From Penium margaritaceum (lineage: Eukaryota; Streptophyta; Zygnematophyceae; Desmidiales; Peniaceae), in assembly GCA_023375785.1 (NCBI GenBank), contig SZWC01004800.1:116263-166559 (forward strand): 50,297 nucleotides of DNA. Reading direction: 5' to 3'. Positions 31,072 through 41,325 of the stretch are shown here, piece after piece (positions within the stretch are counted from its first letter, which is position 1; the number at the start of each line of letters is the position of its first letter). The notes beneath the pieces are model-generated. The model saw nothing but the letters and a program-made list of their open reading frames with translations. It was not told where the DNA came from and did not search any database. The translations under genes were made by a program, and so were the position numbers.

Positions 31072-31567
31072 CGCTGCAACGTCTGCTGTTGCCGCTGTAG
31101 CTCATGCTCCTACAGGACCCTGCTTCACGTTCACGCCGCTGCAGTTGCTGCACTGCGCAACTGCTGGCGGTGCTGCAGCTGTGCCAGTGTGGCTGCCACG
31201 CGCTGCTACGGCTGCGACTGAGCGAACATTGCTGCTGCCTCTGATGATGGTGGTTGCGGTCACCGGTTGCTACTGCTGCACGCCGCTGCACGCTGATACC
31301 GCTGTTGTCGCTACTACCGCTGCTTTGCATGGTCGTAGGCAAGGGTGCTGTGGCTTGGCCAATGCAGCTGAGCCAATTCAGCCTCTACTCACGGCTGCCA
31401 CTACTTGTTACTGCCTCACGCAGCTGCAGCCTGTTGTCGCTGCCGCTGCTGCTTCGTGACTGCTGTCACTGCTGCTATTGCCGCTGCTGATCCGCGCAAC
31501 TACAAATCTGCCCTCCCAGGATCTTTCCGCGTCTGTCATGCAGGACACAACGAGATTTTTCTCGTGC
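31050..31567 (-). other. E3 leader with GCT/GCA triplet tract
   Basis: Triplet-rich sequence between the PBS and gag. Open frames reflect the repeat composition. No domain recognised. Confidence 0.6.
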
Positions 31568-31579
31568 GCTCTGATACCA
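31568..31579 (-). other. E3 primer-binding site
   Basis: A perfect TGGTATCAGAGC on the - strand next to the right LTR. Confidence 0.9.
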
Positions 31580-32126
31580 AAACAAGAACCCCTCTTCCCT
31601 TACACTATTGTGTGGAGCACCACAGTGGTCAGAACGCAACTGACCTCGTCCAAAACGGATGAGTGTGCAAGGAGGAAAAGTGAGAAACGTGGAGGGGGTG
31701 GAGTGACAATACTATGGGATGGAACTTGCTAAACTAGTCCACCCGTTGGCCGGCGAGAGAGAGCTCGCCAGCACTCACTAAAACAGAGACCATGTGCAAA
31801 CCTGCCCCATGTCACAACCTGCCCACAAACAGAGTTTTGACACATTCTATGCTTGTCTAAACCTACACGAATGCACAAGCAAGACTAAACTAGGTCACCA
31901 AGGTATTACAGTTCACAGACAAACAAGCACAAGAGTGGAGTGTCTCGAGGACAAATGTGAGCTCTCCAAGAGGGGAGTAGCGACGACGTGAGTGTATCCT
32001 GAGGCTGCTCACCAGCCGTCGGACTCGCGTCTGCTCCCCTAGTCTCCTGTACTCTCTTCCTCCTCATGGATGTGCAAGGCAACGGACGTGAGCCAAGGGG
32101 TCACAGTAAGGACAACAAGAACAACA
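31580..32126 (-). repeat. E3 5' LTR (right)
   Basis: 547 bp, matching 24370-24918 over nearly all of its length. It is the promoter-side LTR of E3. Confidence 0.88.
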
Positions 32127-32314
32127 ATTCCATGGACCTGTCATTTTTCATCTCTCTATGCAAATGCTATTGAAGCATTATGACACTTTGCCTTGTATCT
32201 CCTAGCAAAACCCTTGCCATTATGTGCACGACTTGTGACTATCGTCACTGTCCGACCTGGCACTAACGCCTAGTCAGCGGCTGTGTTGCTATGAAGCTTC
32301 CACGCATCTTCTCA

Positions 32315-32575
32315 GGTACATGACATTGCAAGGAATCTACTAGTAGCTACACGCTGCACACCATATGGCTGATTTCTTCATGTAACTAATTTGATTCGTA
32401 GGATCCTCGAAGTTTACTGGATGGCAGATTAGTTTGCTTGGAATGTGTCCCTTTCTTTGCGCGGATTCTCATCTCATTTTGACAACCTGTCACGTTGCTA
32501 ATTCCACCCGTTCCCCGAGTCGCAATGTACCTCCCATCATGCAGGGATACCATGTGTCTCCCCAGGCTGCTGTTG
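32315..32575. other. Unassigned spacer
   Basis: AT-richer, non-repetitive sequence after the solo LTR target copy GGTAC. No gene or TE feature seen; it may be old host sequence. Confidence 0.4.
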
Positions 32576-33221
32576 TGTTGTGATTTGTGATGTTCCTATG
32601 GACCTGTACAGTTTACTAATGACCACTCGGCCGTGTCCATGCCCGTGCAGATCCCTGATACGGACTCAGGTGCTACCGGTGCATCTTCCGATGTTGGACT
32701 ACCAGCTTGGAGCTGACCAACGACCGTCCCAGAGCTCTGGACGTTGCCTAGGACCTCCTGTAGTTTTTCTGCAGCATGTAGGAGTTTATTGGTGGACTGG
32801 CTGTGGGCCCAATTTGCATGTTTTTGCATTATGTGTCCACCGTTTGATGCCGGATGCATGCATATAACCAGTCGTAGCGTGAGGTTTGTGATTATGCATG
32901 TCTAGGTTCAGACAGCGTAGTGTTCCCACATGTCTGCGCTGAGTTACGGCCAAAATAGTGGTTTTGAGCCTGTTGTTAGGGCAGATCTTGTGCTGCCGTA
33001 TGCAACACCCGCCGTGCGCCACGACAGGTACTTATACCATGGACCTGCCATTTGTCCTTTCTCTCTACAAATGTTATTGAAGTTTCTGACACTTTACCTT
33101 GTGTCTCCTAGCCAGACCCTTGCCGTTGTGTGTACGACTTATGACTGTCGTTGCCGTCTAACCAGGCACTGATGCCTAGTCAGCGCCTGTATTGCTAGGA
33201 AGCTTCCATGCATATTCTCAT
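32576..33221 (+). repeat. Complete LTR of the E1-like remnant
   Basis: TGTTGTGATTTG to TATTCTCA, 646 bp. It is the uninterrupted reference copy for the solo LTR split by E3 and is homologous to the E1 LTR (shared GTGCAGATCCCTGA and TTTCTGACACTT). Confidence 0.88.
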
Positions 33222-33233
33222 GGTATCAGAGCA
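33222..33233 (+). other. Primer-binding site of the remnant
   Basis: TGGTATCAGAGC directly after the LTR, followed by AGTGAGA as in E2. Confidence 0.9.
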
Positions 33234-33670
33234 GTGAGATCTCTCTTGCTCAGCTGCGCCACAAAGCGCAGCATTGGCAGCAGTGTGAGCGTCACCACCG
33301 CTGCCGTATCCTGGGACTCATTACAGCCGTTTGGAGCAGCGACATCACCACAAAATTCCCACTACCATACCGGGTGAGCTGCGGCAGTTTCCAGCTCTGT
33401 CAGCCACGCCGAGCAGCAATAGTTGCACTGATTGGCAGCAGCAGGCTTGTCCGGGTGCCCATCTCTACACGAAAGAAAGGGGGAGAAAAATCAGCTCACA
33501 GCAGCTTGCGACAACGGCTGCGAGCAGTGGCAGCAGTCGCGAGTAGCAATAGCATTGTAGCAGCGGCGGTAGAAGCAGCAATAGTGTAGCAACAACAGCG
33601 GCAACCACAGCAGTAGTGCTGCTGCGCAGCACTGCTGCGCAGCTACACAAAAGTTGTGCAACACGGTGTA

Positions 33671-33720
33671 GGGTTATGCAGGGTTGCGCAGCCCTACGCA
33701 GCCCTGTGCAGCCCTGCGCA
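33671..33720 (+). repeat. 10-bp tandem repeat
   Basis: Five exact-register 10-bp units: GGGTTATGCA, GGGTTGCGCA, GCCCTACGCA, GCCCTGTGCA, GCCCTGCGCA. The first two and last three differ by GGGTT against GCCCT, with a constant ending GCA. Confidence 0.85.
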
Positions 33721-34832
33721 GAGCTGACGCCTACTCACCGTCTGACCAGGCACTAATGCCTACTCAGCGGCCGTGTCGCTACGAAGCTTCCACGTATATT
33801 CTCATGTCATACGTAAGGTTGAAAACATTTTTTCTATAGTGAGGCTTACGTGTCGTGGGGGATTCTGGCATTGCTCGCCACAGTGGTGTTGCTCACTGTC
33901 AACGATGTCGCAAGCCCTTATGAGGGTCTACTTGAACAGGCGTGGGAGACGAATGGGGGTATCCAAGTTATACAACGCCATGTTTTCTGCACGAGGTACC
34001 CATATTGTCTCCCAATTGTGGGGAACACGCATCAGACAGGTGGTGGAGCTATCACATCATCCTTGTTTCCACCCGACAATAGCGACGACGACGTGATCGA
34101 CAAGATTTCTCCTCCACGCCAGTCTCCTCTTCACAAGGACAACGATGCACCGTGCATTGCATTCGACGGTGCTACACGCCGTGAAGTTGTGGCTCCCCTG
34201 AGGATGTCACGTGTAGGCGGTCGAGTGTAGTGGACCAAGGGCCTGCCCGCCAGGTCTAACGATGAGGCCAAGGCAGCCGACGGCAAGTCGAAGGCTGCTT
34301 CTCCCAACATTGCCAAGCCGACCCCACACGTTGCATCCCCGACGAAGCAGAAGGTTGCGGTTGATTTCTCAGTTGGCTCATCCTTTGAGACCATGGCCGC
34401 ATTCAAAGCTGTTGTAGAAGAATATACTGTTGAAAACCGCATGTCACTCAGGTGGCTTAAGAGCAATCCCAAGCGCTTTGTGGTGTGTTGCAAGCAGTTT
34501 GTCGCCAAGACATGCCCGTGGATCGTTTGTGCAGCCCACGGCAAGCGGTCCGGTTTGTTCAACATCACCTCCTTTACAGGCGGGCACTGATGTGATGTTG
34601 GAGTGAGCCAAGGTAACCCAGTGCGCTCAACACGGTGGTGGCACGACACATCCAAAGCACCCTCACAAAGGACTTGTCGGCAACACAAAAGGCGCTACAG
34701 GTAGTCATCACAAAGTTTGGCAACACAAAAGTCTTGTATAGCTTCTTGTACTGTGGAAAAAAGGCCTATCTAGAGAAGATCTAAGGCAAGAAGAAGGATT
34801 CCTGGAGCATGTTCCCTGGATACGTGGCGAAG

Positions 34833-34929
34833 GTAATTTCTTTCCCTCATGCCTGTCATGGCTTTTTGTTGCCCCAAACTCCTCTTTCTACTTGCACACT
34901 AACCGTGTCAAACATGTTGTATCCTGCAG
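34833..34929 (+). other. Intron in MULE gene
   Basis: GTAATT...CCTGCAG joins PGYVAK to LLKEDPLAIAKA. The joined frame is continuous, which supports real splicing and a eukaryotic source. Confidence 0.7.
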
Positions 34930-36096
34930 CTCTTGAAGGAGGACCCGCTGGCCATTGCGAAGGCTAAGAAGGACCGGGAAACTGGCGCTTTCGACCGGGT
35001 GTTCATCGTAGCTATAGCCTGCCACAGAGGTTTTGAGAACACTTGGCGAGTGCTCGTCATGGATGGGACCCACCTAAAAATGGACGGAAGTATGTCCTTT
35101 TTATCATGCACTTCTTCGATGCGAGCGACAAGGCCATGCCTGTGGCGTACACTTTGGTGTCTGGAGAGGATGAGCGTAAATGGACGTGGTTCCGCGAGCT
35201 TGTTGCAGCAGCATACCCAACCGTGGCACGCCTTGGAATGGCGGTTATCTCACACCGTGAAACGGGGTTGACAAATGTAATGGAGGCCAAACTACACTGT
35301 GCAATGCACACCTACTATTCCTGGTACCTCATGCGGAATGTGCAGTCCCAGTACCAGGGCAATTCAGGCACTCTCTTCTAGAACCTAGCCCACGTGACAA
35401 CACAGAAGGATTGGGATGCCTGCCAGGTCGAGATGCGCCGGTCGGCTCCAAGTGCTGTGGATTACCTGCTGGGTGGTAATGGGAAGCCAGGCATCCCCAA
35501 GGAAAGATGGAGCAAGCTTCACTGCCCGGTCCCTCGTGATGGAAACACCACCAGCAACACCATGGAGTCCCTCAACGGTAAGCTCGTGGAGCTCCAAAGG
35601 ATGTACCCGTACTTTTGTTTTGTGAACCTCCATGTGTTCGTGCAGAGACTCTGGCACATCCGCTGCAAGATGACACATGACACCAAGGGTAGTGTCGGGC
35701 CGACGCTGTACCTGAAGGTGAAGAACAACTGTGTCCGTAGCCGAGAGTACAGCTTGGACCTAGATGGGGACGACGTGGGACCATTGACAAGCGGCACAGT
35801 AGTGTGCGGGGATGAGGCGGATGATGCACCCCCTTGCCAAAGAGGAGGCGCAGTCAGAGGAGGAGGAGGCGTAGGAGGAGGAGGAGGAGGAGGAGCATGA
35901 GGAGGGGGAGGACGGGGAGGGGGGGAGAGGGAAAGGGAAGAGGAGGAGGGGGGAGAGGGGTGCAGGAGGTCGTCAACCCTGTCTTTGTGTCCAGTGACGA
36001 GGAAGGGGTTGACCACCATGATGCCGAGGATCGTGAGGAGGCATGGATGGCCTTCCATGCTAAAGTGGACAACATCAACCGCTCCTTTGGCCTTTG

Positions 36097-36205
36097 GTGA
36101 GTCTGGATGAGCTTGTTTTGGTTTCCATTACTTCATTTGAACTCTTCCTTCAACTTTATTCATGATGTCTAACACTGTTTTCATTCCATGTGTGTGCTTT
36201 GCAGA
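36097..36205 (+). other. Possible second intron of the MULE gene
   Basis: GTGAGT follows the last acidic coding block and GCTTTGCAG precedes an open block (HQCALLEEEVHARSHVAHD). The splice signals are good, but joining them gives TGA at the junction in the preceding frame, so the call is tentative. Confidence 0.35.
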
Positions 36206-36299
36206 GATCACCAGTGTGCACTTCTTGAAGAGGAGGTGCATGCCAGATCACATGTGGCCCATGATTGCACTCCTGCAGTAGATTAGCTTTGAGCTGTGG

Positions 36300-37071
36300 T
36301 CTACTTTGGTCAGTAGTTTTGATCAACTTCGCTTGACTGAGAGTTCTAATGCCCAATGCCTGAGCTTGTGTACTCCCCCCCCCCCCCAAATCAAAATCAG
36401 CCCACATTCCTCTTCTGCTCAAATAATTCACAACCACTAACCACACATTGGACATTTGCTTTGTTGAACTATGCATCTGTTGTAGTCCACAATTGCAAGG
36501 TGCAAATTGTAGTGCACAATGGTGTCCTGAAATCCTTTTGCAATGTATGTACCTCAAGCAGCTACCAAGTGTACATATAGACTGTACACACGTTCATTTC
36601 GTTCTCTTTGCGACAATTGCTTCAAGGAACCAGAAATATGAGTTCATGTGACCAACAAGACTTGACCGTCATCTTCCTCATGGGAGTTGGTGCAACATTG
36701 GTGTGTCAGAAACATTATTCATATTTGTGGCCGCCAACAAGAACAAGATATGTAGGCATGTGCCATTGTACAGGGACACATAACGACGCATGTCATTGGA
36801 TTCCTCCACAAGTAAAGCAGAGGCACCGGAGAGTCAAAGGGAACATGTCTTCTACGAGGGAGGAGACAAAAAAATCGACTCTGTTGATGCCGATGAGGAC
36901 ATATTCTATGATGCAATGGGATGTCAAGGACGGCAGGGATGTGGATGCAACTTGTGCCACTGGCTCTGGCTGTGCAGTGTCCTGGATCCGAAGTGGTTAG
37001 ATCAAGAGTGGATTGGCTAGTACTTCCTGAAATCATTCAACAATGGCCGTACTCGGGTTATGAACATTACT
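36300..37071. other. Unassigned, some open frames, poly-C
   Basis: A run of C is at about 36375-36388. An open frame at 36608-37000 (MRQLLQGTRNMSS...) has protein-like stretches, but no family is recognised and no splice or promoter context supports it. Confidence 0.35.
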
Positions 37072-37626
37072 CCCATGCCTAGACTAGTCACATGAATAAT
37101 ACTGTAGTGCCCATAGCTGTCAATGAAATAATAATGAACTGCACATAGTTGTCAATTACCCTTTACTTTTGTGCCCGGAAATGTGACAAAAATAAACAAC
37201 AGATACCCATATTTCTCATTGAAATAATAGTTCCATGCCCATAGTTTGATACCCAGTCATGTCTATGCAATGAAACTCAGATGCCCATACATGTCACTGA
37301 AATAATACTCGCATACCCAGAAATGACAATGCAATGAACCTCGGAAGCCCATAGTTGTCACTGAGATAATACTCACATACCCACAATTGTCAATGAAATA
37401 AACCTCAGAAGCCCATACTTTTCAGTGAAATAATACTCGCATACCCTGAGTTATCAACGCAATAAACCTCGGAAGCCCATACTTGTCACTAAGATAATAT
37501 TCGCATACCCATTATTGTGAGAGCAATAAAACTCACATGCCCATACTTGCCTGTGAAATAATGCTTGCATTCCCTCGATTGTCAATGTTATCAAACTCTG
37601 ATGCCCATACTTTCATCATCAAATGC
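37072..37626 (+). repeat. 32-bp-period minisatellite with 64-bp alternation
   Basis: The CCC anchor occurs at 37110, 37142, 37174, 37206 and 37238, shifts by 14 at 37252, then recurs every 32 bp: 37284, 37316, 37348, 37380, 37412, 37444, 37476, 37508, 37540, 37572, 37604. Two unit types alternate (GCCCATACTTGTCACTGA and ACCCAGAAATGACAATG), giving a 64-bp higher-order unit. Confidence 0.92.
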
Positions 37627-37631
37627 CCACT

Positions 37632-38600
37632 ATGGACTCGATGGCTCGGTCCATGTCCATGGCTCCCATGCCTCGGCACAGTTGGGTGGCCTGCTACTCG
37701 GCATGGGCACTCCCAAGTTCCAACCCATGTGCTTCGGAGTCACAGGAGCTCGGGCCCATGATGGTTCTACATGTCCCAACTCTCGGTTGCGTGCTACATT
37801 GCGGTCCCACCGCTCCTTCAATGCGACCCATGCCCGATGTGCCACCCTGGGGTCAGCTACGGGAGTATCCCATCCATGATGTGCCGGGCTATTTGGATGG
37901 ACGTCGTTCTCCATGTGCAGCGAATGTCTTAGTCAAATTTTGACACTAGGAGTAAACTAAGCGCAAAGTACTGTCAGGGAAGCACCTTCAATACATACTA
38001 TAGTACTGGTTCATCGTGTGAACCGGTAGAAAAAGTGGTTCACTTGATGAACCTGTTCACGTGAGCCTGAGTGGATGTCGGCACATGCCGCTGACATCGG
38101 GTGAAGGTGCGCACGGCGTCGACAACTTCCACTGTGAACAATATGTCATTGTCGGTGGCCGTGTCCATTTGGCGAGCATTCATTGGCCATAGAAATGTCC
38201 TATTCCGAGCGACGCGTAGACGTCGTCTACAACGCGACGATATCGGTCCACATGCATGCCTCCAGCTTGTGCAAATTTCCCACCGCTGAATGGTAAACGA
38301 CAAAATGAAGCGGAGGCTGCCAAGCCAGGATGGCAACATGCAAGGTTTGTTTACGACATGCAAGTCCATCAAGACTGAATACTTCGATCGAATAGTGGGT
38401 ATAGTAGACATAAATTTCGGTTTCGTCACGCACAATAAAAACTATGGGCACCGCTGTCATTTCGATTCCGACTATGGACACCGCATGCGTCTCGGTTTTG
38501 ACTTTGGGCACCGCAGTCGGCTCCATTTCGACTTTGGACACCGCGGATCTATGGACCGAGACCATGGACTCCGGAGTATTTACGCCCTATAGAATATACG
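37632..38600 (+). repeat. 1040-bp tandem repeat, unit 1
   Basis: It aligns with the next unit at a constant offset of 1040 bp (for example TCCATGTCCATGGCTCC at 37652 against 38692, and AGCACCTT at 37981 against 39021). Contains GAGTATCCCATCCATGATGT and GAACCGGTA in both copies. No coding capacity recognised. Confidence 0.85.
38421..38580 (+). repeat. 30-bp-period minisatellite, locus 2
   Basis: The ACCG/CCG anchor is at 38451, 38481, 38511, 38541 and 38571, exactly 30 bp apart. The unit is close to CCGCTGTCATTTCGATTCCG followed by ACTATGGACA. It ends unit 1 of the 1040-bp repeat. Confidence 0.92.
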
Positions 38601-38671
38601 CTCTATACCCTTAAGACTTTGAAAATATGACACTTATGCCTACAAACAGGCAACGATAGCATGTAATATAG

Positions 38672-39640
38672 CCACTACGGACTTGGTGGCTTGTCCATGT
38701 CCACTGCTCCCACTGCTCGGGACACTTGGGCGGCCTACTATTCAGCATGTGCGCTCCCAAGTTCCATGCCATGTGTTCCAGAGTCACAGTAGGTAGGGCC
38801 CATGATGGTAATTCATGGCCCAACTATACGTTACGTGCTACATACTGCTCCAACTCCTCTTTCAAAGCGACCCATACCCGATGAGCCACCACGGGATCTG
38901 CTATGGGAGTATCCCATCCATGATGTGCCGACCCATTTGGACGGATGTCATTGTCCATGTCGATCCAACGTGTAAAATTTTGGTAGTACGTGTAAACTTA
39001 GTGCAGTTTATTGATGGGGAAGCACCTTAAGAACACACGTTAATTCTTGTTCATGGTTTGAACCGGTACAAAGAAGAGGTTGAGTAGTTGAACCTGTTCA
39101 CATGACCCTAAGGGAACGTTGGCACAAGCCACAGACGTCCATTGACGATGCGCATGACTTTGGAAAATCCACTATGGACAGTATCTCATTGGCGTTGGCC
39201 GCGTCCATTCGGTGACCATTCATTGGCGATAGAAATGTCCTCTTCCGTGCGATGCGCAATTGTCACCTACAGCGCAACAAAATTGGTTTACATGCATGGC
39301 TCCAGCTTGAACCAACTCCACGTCGCCGAACGGTAAACGACGAACGTATCGACACGCTGTCATGACAGCCTGTCAACACCCAATGTTTGCTTTGGACATG
39401 AATTTTGTTCACGACTGAATACTCGGAGCAAATAGTGGACACAGTTGTCATGTTATTCATTTTCCGCTTGCACATTTGACAGAATGGGGACCGCTGTCAT
39501 TTTGTTTCTGACTATGGACACCGCTGACATATCGGTTTCGACTATGGACACCGCTGTCACTTTGTTTTTTTCTATGAAAACCACGGATCTATCGAGCGAA
39601 ACGATGGACACCACTGTGTTTGTGCCCATTTTTGTATTGA
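38672..39640 (+). repeat. 1040-bp tandem repeat, unit 2
   Basis: Diverged second unit ending in its own 30-bp array. The divergence suggests an old duplication or a complex satellite. Confidence 0.85.
39461..39620 (+). repeat. 30-bp-period minisatellite, locus 3
   Basis: Anchors at 39491, 39521, 39551, 39581 and 39611, again exactly 30 bp apart, at the same offset in unit 2 as locus 2 in unit 1. Confidence 0.92.
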
Positions 39641-40802
39641 GTATTGTGGTGACAAAGCAGGGTGGTACTTAGGTACCGCGGTACTCAACGCCACGGTGTC
39701 CTAAGTTTCTTCTGGGTCACTAGCAATAGTGGTACATGAATCGTGTTATTGACGGAGTCAGCAGAAAACCACGGTATCCAAACTCGCGGTACATGGTGTA
39801 CCATAGATTTTAATACCAATGGTATGTCTTTGAAGTTTGAGGATCACGAGAATAAAAGGTGTGAGTTAAGTTTTGTGACACTGCAACCCACATCTACACT
39901 AGAATGGAGGCAATAAAACAACACTACCGAAGCTCTTTTCTTGGAGTTTGAAAGTACCATGGTACAATGTCACAATACAAAAGAGGGGCATCCCTGAGGC
40001 TGAGTACCGATACCTAGGGCTCTTAGATTGAGATTGAGACAAGACTTCTGGATCTCAAACCCGTTTTTTTCCACCTCAGTACGAGATGTCTCATCCCGGG
40101 TGCGGAAGACGATAAAATCTCGGTCTCGTACCGACTTGTATTTTGCTCGTCTCAGTCTTGACTTGATCTTGCTCACGTCCGAGATAATCTTGCATGTTGC
40201 ACCGGCATGAGTGTTGTTTTTTTTTTTTGGTTGAAACATTGCCTTGATGGTGGTTAACCCCTGCCCGTATCTCACAATGGGAAATTCGAGGGAAGTCAAC
40301 ACCCGACATTCCATGTGAATAACGTCACATCGGGGTAGAAGCCCAAAGAACTCTGTTCCTTGGAATACGTGGGAGTCAGGCTGCCAGCCTTAACCCACTA
40401 ACGTCCACCATTGAAGGTAGTTCTAACCAACGATCGTGACCGTGCACCATTGCGAGGGGAGAGTGAAATAACTAATCGATCTGCCATAACCCACCCATTT
40501 TGCAGCGACTTCATTCTGACTACGAGCAATTTTTTAAAAACAACTAGAGTCAACATCGTTTTCAAAGCAAACATCCCAGTTAAGAAATCAAACCCTACAC
40601 TCTAAGGATAATACGTCACTTGGCCATCCGTCCAGCCGTCTGCTTATACGTGCCATCATTCTGCACACGCAACCAGCTTACGTGGAGTACCAAAAAAATC
40701 TTACCGGGAGTGAATCGGCCATTGTATGCAATGTAGCCCAAGCTGTTCATGCACTGAATGTGGAGCGATTGTGACAATTATGGTAGTTTATTTTTTAAGT
40801 TA
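39641..40802. other. Unassigned, AT-richer, GTCTC motifs
   Basis: No gene recognised. It has the 12-bp palindrome GTACCGCGGTAC at 39673-39684 and many GAGAC/GTCTC words at 40020-40190. A poly-T run is near 40209. Confidence 0.45.
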
Positions 40803-41325
40803 TTTACATCAATTTAACTTTGGATGTTCTTGTTGACCCTCCACGACCGTTTCTCAACAATGAGTCGCCAACTGGATTTGCCCGCTTTCTGTGATGACAG
40901 ATCTAGTGCACAATTGGCTGTTACAGCCTTGGCACACGTAGCAGGGGTCGCTGGAATAAGCAAGAACCATAATATAGTACAATATCCTTGTCCCGATCTC
41001 GTGCGACACGTGATGTTTGTTGGTCTTGTCTCGTCTCGTCTCACGCGAGACGTCAAGACTGTCNTTTACATCAATTTAACTTTGGATGTTCTTGTTGACC
41101 CTCCACGACCGTTTCTCAACAATGAGTCGCCAACTGGATTTGCCCGCTTTCTGTGATGACAGATCTAGTGCACAATTGGCTGTTACAGCCTTGGCACACG
41201 TAGCAGGGGTCGCTGGAATAAGCAAGAACCATAATATAGTACAATATCCTTGTCCCGATCTCGTGCGACACGTGATGTTTGTTGGTCTTGTCTCGTCTCG
41301 TCTCACGCGAGACGTCAAGACTGTC
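40803..41325 (+). repeat. Exact 261-bp duplication flanking an N (assembly join)
   Basis: Bases 40803-41063 recur at 41065-41325 with only N at 41064 between them. Same pattern as at 636. The open frames here are duplicated by it and should not be counted twice. Confidence 0.85.

Larger units (their letters stand above)
24370..32126 (-). mobile_element. Full-length Ty1/copia retrotransposon E3
   Basis: 7.76 kb on the - strand: 5' LTR (right), PBS, leader, gag, protease, integrase, linker, RT, RNase H, polypurine tract and 3' LTR (left). The flanks are ATGCC (24365-24369) and ATTCC (32127-32131), differing at one base; the intact sister LTR has ATACC there, so the site was variable. Its LTRs and proteins are closest to E1. 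Coding is broken by several frameshifts and stops. Confidence 0.9.
23910..32314 (+). repeat. Solo LTR interrupted by E3
   Basis: The left part is 23910-24369 and the right part continues from about 32127 to 32314. Together they align with the uninterrupted LTR at 32576-33221. It is flanked by GGTAT (23905-23909) and GGTAC (32315-32319), 4 of 5 matching, with no PBS or internal sequence. This is what recombination between two LTRs leaves. E3 then inserted into it. Confidence 0.75.
32576..33804 (+). mobile_element. Remnant E1-like element: LTR, PBS, leader, LTR tail
   Basis: A complete LTR (32576-33221) is followed by a perfect PBS, about 500 bp of leader and, at 33738-33804, a second copy of the last 67 bp of the LTR (CAGGCACTAATGCCTACTCAGC ending TATTCTCA). 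All coding sequence and most of the 3' LTR are deleted. Target duplications are not clear (TGTTG against TGTCA). Confidence 0.75.
33850..36300 (+). pseudogene. Mutator-like (MULE) transposase gene, broken
   Basis: The N-terminal MuDR-type DNA-binding region lies near 34363-34600 (SSFETMAAFKAVVEEYTVEN, then CPWIVCA and H.C). The MULE domain follows: VLVMDGTHLK, DASDKAMPVAYTLVSGEDE, WTWFREL, VISHRETGL, YYSWYLMRN and SNTMESLNGKL. In known MULEs the block ISDR carries a catalytic Asp; here it is His. There is a 97-bp intron at 34833-34929, a shift between about 34600 and 34638, and a one-base loss in an A run near 35087. Stops are TAG 34228, TGA 34588, TAA near 34783 and TAG 35379. The C-terminus is Glu-rich (GAG repeats, 35840-35960). 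No terminal inverted repeats were identified. Confidence 0.8.

Noticed and set aside
36608..37000. Possible 130-residue protein
   Set aside because: No recognisable family, no supporting splice or promoter signals, and a competing frame of similar length overlaps it; left as unassigned.
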